From Daucus carota subsp. sativus (Eukaryota > Streptophyta > Magnoliopsida > Apiales > Apiaceae), in contig NC_030383.2 of NCBI RefSeq assembly GCF_001625215.2, forward strand, positions 2,368,779-2,432,778: DNA of 64,000 nt. Direction: 5' to 3'. This document shows, one piece after another, positions 36,316 to 45,822 of this stretch. Below the pieces are notes generated by a model. The model was given only the letters and a program-made list of their open reading frames with translations, had not been told where the DNA came from and did not search any database. Numbering within the stretch: the first letter of the stretch is position 1; each line of letters opens with the position of its first letter. Position numbers and translations under genes: made by a program.

Positions 36316-36569
36316 TTTCGGGGCCGTTTGGGTGAGCTTAAAATAAGTGCTTCTTGCTTAAAATAAAAAAATGGAATAGAAGTTAGAAGTAAGTTAAGAC
36401 TTATAAGTGATTAAAGTGTTTGGGAAAGAAGTAGAAATCCTGAAACAAAAGCTAACATTCCTAGCTTTTTATAAGTGATTCTTGACTTTTTACACAAGCG
36501 GTACGAATAAGTGCTTATAATTTATAAACCAGAAGCCGAGCTTTTAAGCTCTAAACAAACACCACCGAA
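36316..36569. mobile_element. Harbinger-like MITE between HIPP copies 2 and 3
   Basis: Starts tttcggggccgtttgggtga and ends aaacaaacaccaccgaaa, with imperfect inverted ends. The equivalent place after copy 4 (about 41845) reads gatgaaaaatacatgcac without the element, giving an empty site. Interior gcttaaaataagtgcttctt resembles other plant Harbinger MITEs. Confidence 0.65.
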
Positions 36570-36867
36570 ATATACATGCACTCTAAACCGTCATAAACAA
36601 ACAAACTATTTTAGTTTGTCAAAATGCAGGACTTACAAGTACACTATTTTGCTGCTTCTTAGAAATAGCGGGTAGGGTAACAAAATTGAAAATGACCATC
36701 ATGACAACTCACAAGAGGAGAGGCACCAAACGCACCGGTCTTCCTCATATCCGACGTCGCTTCCCAACTTTAATGTCAATAATTCATTAGACCTGTGCTT
36801 CAATGCGCTGCATTTTTTATTTTTTTTAATCGCGATTTAGTGATTTTCATCTCTGTTAATTTTGCAG

Positions 36868-37498
36868 AAGGTTGTGATGAAAATCAAATTGCATGATGAG
36901 AAAGTGAAGCAAAAAGCCATGAAAATTGTTTCCGGCCTAAATGGTAAGCACGCTTACCACATACAACCTAAAGTTGTATTATGTCTCACTCGGAAGTAAG
37001 GTCTAGCTTGTCTGTGCGTCGCTGAAAAGCTAATGTTATTTTTGTTTGTTGAAATTTCAGGGGTGGAATCAATTGCAATGGATATGAAAGACAAGAAATT
37101 AACTGTGATCGGTGATATAGATCCGATAAAAAATAGTGGCTAAGCTGAGGAAGATCTGTCACACTGAGATATTGACAGTTGGACCTGCCAAAGAACCGGA
37201 GAAGAAGAAAGAAGAGCCAAAGAAAGATGACGGTAAAAAAGAAGAGCCAAAGAAAGATGATGGTAAAAAAGAAGAGGCAAAGAAAGATGATGGTAAAAAG
37301 AAAGAAGAAGCTGTGAAAGCTGCTGTAGTGGCACACCCTGGTTTTCAACAGGGCTATTACGTTCCACAGCAAATGTATCCAGGCTATTATCAGCAGCAAC
37401 ATGCTTATAGTTATCAGCAGCAGTCTTCAGTGCCATCACACTATTATCATAATCTCGTGAGCGTGGAAGAAGATCCTAATTCCTGTGTTATATGTTAA
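36868..37498 (+). pseudogene. HIPP pseudogene, array copy 3 (type A)
   Basis: Close relative of copy 1 with three visible lesions. First, the promoter, 5' leader and first exon (the start codon) are missing: upstream sequence shared with the other copies jumps from acctgtgctt directly into intron 1 sequence caatgcgctgc at about 36810. Second, the third exon (37061-37498) is 438 rather than 437 nt because one A is added in the A-run at about 37128-37133, which shifts frame to a stop a few codons later (TAA at about 37141). Third, Glu is replaced by Lys in MKIKLHDEK. Exon 2 (36868-36943) and its splice sites remain intact. The rest of the old frame still encodes three 9-mer repeats and CVIC. 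Confidence 0.9.
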
Positions 37499-38810
37499 TT
37501 CATTTTGATTAAACCTAACCAAACCAAACGTATCAGTATATCCCGGTTTGATCCCGATTTGAGTAGTGTCCAAACGTATCTGAGGAGGATAAAATGTACA
37601 CAGACCATGCCCCTGTTCTGAAAGAGCTGGGAGGCTCGTCTTGATTGTTTCATATTAATTGAATTTATTCATTTTTGTGATGAAATAAAAGTTCAGAAGT
37701 TGAGATTAGTGTACTCATTCGCAATTCTGCCATATAAACTCCGCGAAAAAAGGGGACAGGAACTGAAGTGTAATATTAGGTACCATCAACATTATTTTAA
37801 CATACATCACAGCTCAAAAGTAAGCAAATTAAATTGATGTTAGAGCCTAATTAACCAGGAAGATCAATGAACTTATAGCACGGAGCTCATACAAATGTGA
37901 CAGGAGCTCAGCATGTTCAGTGCATTGATCTTGTTAGATATGATGTCGGGTTCATGGAAAATATATGTTGCAGCATATGTTCGGTGATAATAAGTTCAGA
38001 AAGAAGAAAAGCCACATGTTTTTTACTCAACGGGGTAGATGATCTGACCCCACAACCACATGTATTTAATTTAAGTGATCCGGAAATTAAATGGGTAGAA
38101 AATGACACATGTTGATCATTGGTGGGGCTCAATGCTGACGTGGACATCCACATGGCACAATACCGTATGCTAACATGGGATCCAGACATGGAGCTGAATC
38201 CCAACATTGACACGGTGTCAAGTGCCATGTTGAAATTTAGTTGAGGTAGGAAAATTGACAGACTATTGATTTGAGTATGAACAAGCTAAATTAACAAATT
38301 GTCCGGAAGAGCTTAACACCCCAAGGTCATAGGTTAAATTTCACTGGGAGGCCCTCAAAGTCGTAGGCTGAATTCCACTAAAAGGCGGAAGGCACGAAAA
38401 TAAGTGGTCTGTCATGTTTGGTGGGTACGAATGTGCTAGCAATTCTCTGGATTAGTCGAGGTGCACGAAAGTTGGCTCAGACACCAAATAACAAAAAAAA
38501 AGTTTGAAAACAAAAAGAAACAAATATGTGCTTTTTAATAATGCAAACTCTAAAATCCTAAAATGGGTGTCTAAATTACAGATAAATAACATGGACTCTT
38601 CATTCACGTAAAAAAAACAAGAGTTATGTCTTTCACCATAAAATATCACAAAAGATTGTCATAAACCAGACCCTTTCAGTATTTTCGTACTTTGTCATTA
38701 TTTAAGCCTTGTACGTTTCATAATTTTGCGACTTCTTAGAAGGAGAGTGTAGGGCAACAAAATTGAAACTGACCATCATGGCAAGTGGCAACTCACAAGA
38801 GGAGAAAGAC
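37499..38810. repeat. Duplicated spacer after HIPP copy 3
   Basis: Corresponds to the region after copy 1 (32542 onward), including gatcttgttagatatgatgtc and the empty site of the 33144-33327 MITE. ORFs across it (for example 37897-38115) also exist in broken form after copy 1 and look non-coding. Confidence 0.75.
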
Positions 38811-38828
38811 ACTCCACTGCCAGGCCCA

Positions 38829-39031
38829 GACGTCATCGTTCCATTGCTCTACGACGTCGTTTTCTTACTTAAATAACGCCAATAATACATCAAACCTCTA
38901 CCTTTCAGCACTTGGGTGGAAAATTCCATTTTCTTGTCATACAACTCGCATCTATGAAAATTAAAAAAAAAAATTGACTATCTACAGCAGTTGACTATCT
39001 TGACTCTTCCTATCTACCTTGTATTATAAAA
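38829..39031 (+). promoter_or_regulatory. HIPP copy 4 core promoter
   Basis: GACGTC at 38829-38834 and 38853-38858, TTGACT at 38974-38979, 38991-38996 and 39000-39005, and TATAAAA at 39025-39031. Nearly identical to the copy 2 promoter. Confidence 0.6.
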
Positions 39032-39194
39032 ACCCCATTTAGATTCTTCACATTTCATTAAGTTATTTAAGCTTCTCCTCACTCTTCTCCAAGTGTCTGC
39101 TGCCTGAGTATTAGAATATTCATTTTCTTCACTTTGAAATTTTGCTAGAATTTGTAGCACTCAAATCAAATCTCACTACTTCACCAACAATAAC

Positions 39195-39904
39195 ATGAAG
39201 GTTAGTGTCTGCTTTTGTGTGTGCTTAAGTTTTGTTCAACATGCTACATTTTTTTATTATTTTTAATCGCGGTTTAATGAATTTAATCTTTGTTAATATT
39301 GCAGAAGGTTGTGATGAAAATTGAATTGCATGATGAGAAAGTGAAGCAAAAAGCCATGAAACTTGTTTCTGGCCTCAATGGTAAGCACACACACCACATC
39401 AAATTTTGTAGCATATCGTAGGTACCAGTATGTCTCACTCAGAAGTAGGGTCTGAAGTCTGAACAAGTATAAAAATACTCTGCTAAAAAGCTAATGTTAT
39501 TTGTTTTTGTTGAAATTTCAGGGGTGGAATCAATCGCAATGGAAATGAAAGACAAGAAACTAACTGTGATCGGAGATATTGATCCAATAAAAATAGCGGC
39601 CAAACTCAGGAAGCTCTGTCACACGGAGATATTGACAGTTGGACCTGCCAAAGAACCAGAGAAGAAAAAGGAAGAGCCAAAGAAAGACGACGGTAAAAAA
39701 GAAGAGGCAAAGAAAGATGACAGTAAAAAGAAAGAAGAAGCTGTAAAAGCTGCTGTAGTGGCATTCCCTGGTTTTCAACAGGGTTATTATGCTCCCCAGC
39801 AAATGTACCCAGCCTATTATCAGCAGCAGCCTTCAGCGCCAACACACTATTACCATAATCTCGCGAGTGTGGAAGAAGATCCTAATGCTTGCGTTATTTG
39901 TTAA
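39195..39904 (+). CDS. HIPP: HIPP, array copy 4 (type B)
   Basis: 154 aa; exons 39195-39200, 39305-39380, 39522-39904. It differs from copy 2 at only a few residues: KKDDSKKK for KKDDGKKK, a VAFPGF for VAYPGF change, PSAPTHYY for PSVPTHYY, and NACVIC for NSCVIC. Cysteine-less HMA domain, two Lys-rich 9-mers, Tyr/Gln tail and CaaX box are all intact, as are both introns. The reading frame is fully open, which suggests a working gene. Intron 2 differs from copy 2 mainly by small indels. Confidence 0.92.
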
Positions 39905-40532
39905 TTCATCTCCATTATTTCATATCAATTCAATTTAATTGTTTTTGTAAAATTTTGAAGTTCAGAAGGTAAAATTTCACGTATGGGAAAATATTGTTTG
40001 TCGTTAAAAATCATTCGCGGATTTTCCATATAAACCCTGTGATCGGGTGCTGATGTGTGATATTAGATGCCATCAACATTATCCAACATAAATCACAATT
40101 CAAAAGTAAGCAAGTTAAATTGATGTTGCAGCTTGATTAACCAGGAATCTCAACGAATTTCTGGAATGGAGCTCGTAGGAATACAATAGGAGTCTCTCGT
40201 GCAAATGCCAAACTTCTTGTTCAGTACCTTATCCGCACCAGTGAACGGTCTTATAGTCATGCTGCATTGATGTTGTTAGTAGAATTAGGTTCACAGCAGA
40301 CGTATGTTGCAGTACGATTTTACAGATAATAAGCTCAAAAAGAAGAAAACCCTGCTTAATTCTTACAAGATTGGTTGGATTAAGGCCAAAATTCGGTAGG
40401 AATGATCATTTCCTGTGCCTCAATCGTTCATATTTAAGTGATCTGAAAACTATTACTTTGACAAGATTACTTCATCATCAGTTTTAACCTGAATAGAATT
40501 TTGAGACTTAAAATTTCCGATGGTTAGATCTA

Positions 40533-41801
40533 GAGCGTGTTTGTCCCAGCTTTAAGCTGGGACTTAAACTGTTTCCAGCTTTAAACTGAAAAATATCTGT
40601 TTGTGTAATAAGTCAGAAACCGGCTTAAAGTCATAAATAAGCAAACCGGCTTAAAGTCATAAATAAGCTAGAAGCTGACTTAAAGCCAGAAGTTAATTTG
40701 AGGTACTTTTTTCAGTAACTTAATTTTTTAAAACTTTTTCTTTGATAAAAATTCACATAAATCATAAGTTACTCATAAGTCACTTTTATTTTTATTATTG
40801 TATTTTTAATAACCCATAAGTCATTCCCAAGTCAAAATTAACCAAACAGACATTTTAAGCTGTCAGCTTATCAAATAAGTTACGTTAAGTCATAAACCGT
40901 GTCAACATGCCCGGTTCTGAGGGTAGGCCAAAGGGGCATGAGCCTAGGGCCCAAGACTAGGAGGGGCCCCAAAATTTTTAAGTTATCTAATTATATCACT
41001 TTTTTTTGTCAAAAAAATTATTATTTTCATTTATATTATTATTATTATTTAGGTAGAAAATATTAAAATTATTTTTGTCAAAATAATTATTAAATAAAGT
41101 TATTTTTTTGACATTGAAAATATTAAAATTTATTGACAAAATAATTAAATTAATAAATAAGAAAAATGAAAGAAAAAATTGAAAGGCAAGAGAATTTGTC
41201 GATAAGAAAAATTAAAAGCGATACACAAAAAATAATACAATAGATTCATAACAAATTACACAGTACACACCCAAATACCCAACTCAATTTTATTTCAGCT
41301 CTCATCTCTCCTTCTCCCCTCATCTCCATTCCTTCTGTCTCTGTTAAATCTGAATACTTCCCAGGGAAAAACAAGTCTTGTAACTTTTAAATCTCTTGGA
41401 ATTTTCATCTGTTCTTAACTATGACAACTATTTCTTTCTACAATTTAAATAGAGATAAGTTGCAGTTGGAAGTTGCATCACTTGTGGCTTTTATCATCTA
41501 TGAATTGAAGTTATTCAGAGATTCTGCAATTGATAAATCAAGGGTTTCTTTATCATCAATGATTTTATATCTCGAAAAGCTCACAAAACTCATTTTTTAT
41601 GAAATGTTGGATTGTGTATTATGTCATTACTTATAAATTGTTTGGAACTTTTTTTGTAATATATTTTTGTAAAAATTTGATGCTTTGAATATTTTCATTT
41701 TTTTAACAAGGGCTTCAATTTTTTTTTGCCTAGGCCCCCCGAAAGTTCAAGATCGGGCCTGCGTGTCAAGTCATAAGCCATAAACTCCGCCAAACAGGCT
41801 C
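40533..41801. mobile_element. Harbinger-like MITE interrupted by a hAT-like element
   Basis: Ends GAGCGTGTTTGTCCC and (inverted) GAGCCTGTTTGG, with a 3-bp duplication cta (40530-40532, 41802-41804). The duplicated DNA after copy 2 reads gatctaattatactgtcag at about 36270, an exact empty site with a single cta. The interior is split by the hAT-like insertion at 40906-41761. Confidence 0.8.
40906..41761. mobile_element. hAT-like element nested in the Harbinger MITE
   Basis: 856 bp flanked by a perfect 8-bp duplication cgtgtcaa (40898-40905, 41762-41769). Ends are CATGCCCGGTTCTGAGG and (inverted) CAGGCCCGATCTTGAAC. It contains an ORF of 71 codons at 41421-41636 that I do not recognise; it may be a remnant of the parent element or chance. 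Confidence 0.75.
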
Positions 41802-42066
41802 CTAATTATACTGTCAGATCGATTTTTTGTCATTTATAAGATGAAAAATACATGCACTCTAAACCGTCATAAACAAACAAACTATTTTAGTTTGTCAAAA
41901 TGCAAGACTTACAAGTTACAAGTACACTATTTATTTTTTTTTGCTAAATACAAGTACACTATTTTGCTGCTTCTTAGAAAGAGCGTGTAGGGTAACAAAA
42001 TTGAAAGTGACCATCATGACAACTCACAAGAGGAGAGGCACCAAACGCACCTGTTTGCCTCTTATC

Positions 42067-42421
42067 CGACGTCGTTTCCCCACTTTAATGTCAATAATTC
42101 ATTAGACCTGTGCTTTTCAGCCCTCTGGTAGGAAATTCCACTTTGTTGTCTTGGCAAGTTGCAACTACGAAAATAATTGAACATACACATCATTTGACTA
42201 TCGTCACTGCTTGTTGTTCGTGTCCAACAACCGTGAACTCCACGTTAGTACGATATTATCCGCTCATCACAAAGCTCGCTTATATTGGACTCTTTCTAAA
42301 AAACTTCATGCCAATAGAATTCTTTGGTTGCTTATATTAAAAACAAATCTTCTTTTATCTTTATGATGTGGAACTTAAATTGACACTCATTCAACACTTC
42401 TATCAACCTTTTATTATAAAA
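42067..42421 (+). promoter_or_regulatory. HIPP copy 5 promoter (diverged)
   Basis: A GACGTC palindrome at about 42068-42073, only one TTGACT core (42194-42199), and TATAAAA at 42415-42421. The distance from W-box to TATA is about 215 bp instead of about 20, so an extra segment separates them relative to copies 1, 2 and 4. Confidence 0.5.
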
Positions 42422-42559
42422 CCCCATTTAGATTCTTCACATTTCATCAAATTCTTTAAGCTTCGCTTCATTCTTTTCGAAGTCTCTGCTCTTGAATATC
42501 AGAATATTCATTTTTTTTCAACTCTGCAACTCATATCTCTCAACATCACCAACAAGAAC

Positions 42560-43274
42560 ATGAAGGTTAGTATGTGTACTAAAGTTTCCTTAACATGCTA
42601 CAATTTGTTTTAGTTCTAATGCCAGTTTAATGATTTTAATTTTTGTTAATATTGCAGAAGGTTGTGATGAAAATTGAATTGCATGATGAGAAAGTTAAGC
42701 AAAGAGGCATGAAACTTGTTTCTGGCCTCAATGGTAAGCACACACACTACATCAAATTTTGTAGCAAATTATACGTACCAGTATGTCTCACTCAGAAGTA
42801 GGGTCTAAACATGTATAAAAATACTCCACTAAAGAGCTAATGTTTTTTTTGTTTGTCAAATTTTCAGGGGTGGATTCAATTGCAATGGAAATGAAAGACA
42901 AGAAACTAACTGTGATCGGAGATGTAGATCCAATAAAAATAGTGGCGAAGCTCAGGAAGCTCTGTCACACGGAGATATTGACAGTTGGATCTGCCAAAGA
43001 ACCGGAGAAGAAAAAAGAAGAGCCAAAGAAAGACGAAGGTAAAAAAGAAGAGGCAAAGAAAGATGATGGTAAAAAGAAAGAAGAAGCTGTGAAAGCTGCT
43101 GTAGTGGCTTACCCTGGTTTTCAACAGGGTTATTATGTTCCACAACAAATGCATCCAGCATATTATCAGCAGCAACATGCTTACAGTTATCAGCAGCAGC
43201 CTTCAGTGCCATTACACTACTATCATAATCGCGGAAGTGTGGAAGAAGATACTAATTCTTGCGTTATTTGTTGA
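42560..43274 (+). CDS. HIPP: HIPP, array copy 5 (type C)
   Basis: 162 aa; exons 42560-42565, 42658-42733, 42868-43274. It is the most diverged intact member: [47 protein letters not shown] and [16 protein letters not shown]. It has two Lys-rich 9-mers but the longer type-A Tyr/Gln tail ([14 protein letters not shown]), so it mixes features of types A and B and may represent an older lineage or a gene-conversion product. The CxxC metal site is again absent and the CaaX box is present. It lies last in the array and has the most altered promoter. Confidence 0.92.
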
Positions 43275-45822
43275 TTCATATCGAATATTTCATATCAATT
43301 CAAAATATTGTGATTATTAAATTTGTAATAAGTTGAAGTTCGGAGAGCTGAGATTTTAGATGTGTGAATATTGTTTTTTTGTTAAACTCTCTCACAATTT
43401 TTCCTTATAAAACCTTATAAGTTGATGAACCTGGGTGGTTCGTGACTTGTAAAATTACAGGTTTAAGCTCTGTTGAAGTTAATATTAGTCTACGAGCTAC
43501 CAAAGCTTTCAGAAGCGAAAAATAAATTTGAGTAAAATACGTTAAAAATAAAATTTAAGGAGATTTAAACATAAAAATATTAAATTACAGTGTAAATAAG
43601 AAAAAATTGTAGGCTTGCTGTTGTGTAAGCCTTCTGGATACCCCTTGTACACACCTCGTACGATTGCTAGTTCACCATGTGTAGTAAACATGAGCTCAAA
43701 CTTGGACAGACAGGGCAATGTTTGAAATCATACAACTCATTGGTCTCTGGGAACTTAGAATCACACTAAATTACCATTGTTTCTTCTAGTTTTTATTTTA
43801 TTTTATTTTATTTTTGTGATCCAACATGAAAGGGAGTGAGTCCTAGGCCTGTCAATGGATCGGGTTCGGATCGGATCGACCTAAATCCATATCCATATCC
43901 GTTTATTTTATCGGATTCGGATTCGGATCGGATCGGGACCGGATTTTTTTTAAGCCAATCCATATCCATATCTATTAGGATCACGGATCTCGGATCGGAT
44001 ATCCGATCCATTTACTATATATAAATATGAATGCTAGAAAATGGATTTATCATGTAGAAATGAATTTATTTCCATGTTAAGTCATATAAAAATGAATTTA
44101 TTATATACAAGATTAAAGAATGCATTAAACAAAATAAGGAAAAATGAAAGGTCAAGTCTAGTTGTCTAATCTTAAAAAACAATATCAAAATGGGAAGATA
44201 AATACTTGAAAAAATAAATAAAGAATGTAAACATAAAAAACAAATAAAGAAGACACTGGTGAGTGGTGAGTGGTGACTGGCTGGAGACATAAGAGACTTA
44301 TATTATGGACCAGCAAGCTTACACAGAAATCTTTACCCCTGCATTGCTGCATATTAACCCAATTGTAAGTGTTTATGTTAATCAGTAGTAACTAAATTAA
44401 ATATAACTAATAATAACTCTCATTCTGTAAATACTATCGGGAATAAAATATATTATTATATAATATATAATATATATAATTAATTAATTAATTAATAACC
44501 GGATCGGGTTATAAACGGATCGGATCACACTAAATCCATATCCAACCCATTTATTATCGGATTTTTCTTATCGGATCGGATTTTTTTTTGTTAGATCCAT
44601 ATCCGCTAAAATGACCCTGGATCGGATCGGGTCGGATCGGATTTTCGCTCCATTGACAGCCTAAAAGGGACCAGTTACGAGGAGTATATGACAGATAAGA
44701 TCTATAATATATATTGTAGATAAAATTTTAATTTTATAACGAAACTCACAGTATTACTTTCACATAGTAAACTTAAAATATAATATATTATTATATTTTA
44801 ATAAAATGAGTAATTAAGTGTTAATTTTTATATAAAAATAATTATATTTGAATAAATATATTTATTTATTTAATACTTTACACATTCATATATGTTATAC
44901 AAATAACTAAAATATATAAAGAATTGATAAATAAGCTCCATATTTTACTATTTAAACTCCAATTCCAAATTTTATACTATATTTATCCATGCCTTCTCCG
45001 TATGTTTCATACATATCAGTGGTGATAATGCCAATTGGATAAATGGAAAAAATGAAATGAAACTTAAATAGTAAAATTTGGAGCTTATTTATCAAGTTCC
45101 AATATATATTGTGAATATTTTATGCTGCACACGAACATTTATCTAGACGTTAATTTGTATTTTCAAATTTATTTACATTAACAGTGATATCATTTATGTA
45201 CATTTACTATGATAATTATTTATAAAATATTTATTATTTAATTATAGTGTGTGATAAAATTATTTTATATCTATATGTAAAATTGGCTAGTTAACTTAAA
45301 ATCGAAAAAAATATGTTAACAATATCATTTACGTTATAAATTTATTTTGACTACAAGTTCAAAATGTATATATTTTAAAAAATATATAATTAAAATTAGC
45401 ATAACAATCACTTTATATAGATACAGAATACTCCTCCGTTTCAAAATACATGTCCATTTTAGTAAAAAAAATTTATTTCAAAATAGTTGTCCATTCCAAC
45501 TTTCAATGTAAATTTATATTTACCAAATCAACTCTCCATCACATATAGCTAACTTCTATTTCCATCACATATTACTAACTTCTATTTGCAAGATGAACCA
45601 TACACCACATATTATGTTCAATTAATGACTTAATACATTTTTTTTTTCTCAAAATGGACATGTAATTTGAAACTGAGATAAATAAAAATAGCAAATGAGA
45701 TAAATAATTTTAGCCCGTGGCCCAAGCCCAAGCCCCCAACCATTAAACATAAGAAATTCAAATTCCCGCCCTCAACAGTCATATTCTTACACTCCTAAAT
45801 CTTAGAATCACAACCTACGACG
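43275..45822. other. Intergenic region between the HIPP array and PrimPol
   Basis: AT-rich and non-coding. It holds a hAT-like element (43844-44663) and a decayed Stowaway-like element at about 45431-45680 (ctcctccgtttcaaaataca, then atggacatgtaatttgaaac). No gene was seen. Confidence 0.55.
43844..44663. mobile_element. hAT-like MITE with subterminal GGATCGGATC repeats
   Basis: Inverted ends TAGGCCTGTCAATGGA and (inverted) TAGGCTGTCAATGGA, each followed by clustered ggatcggatc motifs, as in many hAT elements with subterminal transposase-binding repeats. About 820 bp, with AT-rich non-coding DNA inside. A clean 8-bp target duplication is not visible. Confidence 0.6.

Noticed and set aside
37897-38228. 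ORFs after HIPP copy 3
   Set aside because: The homologous DNA after copy 1 has the frame broken by indels and a MITE, with no sign of protein conservation.
41421-41636. 71-codon ORF inside the hAT-like element as a transposase gene
   Set aside because: Too short, with no recognisable transposase motif; kept only as a note in the element entry.
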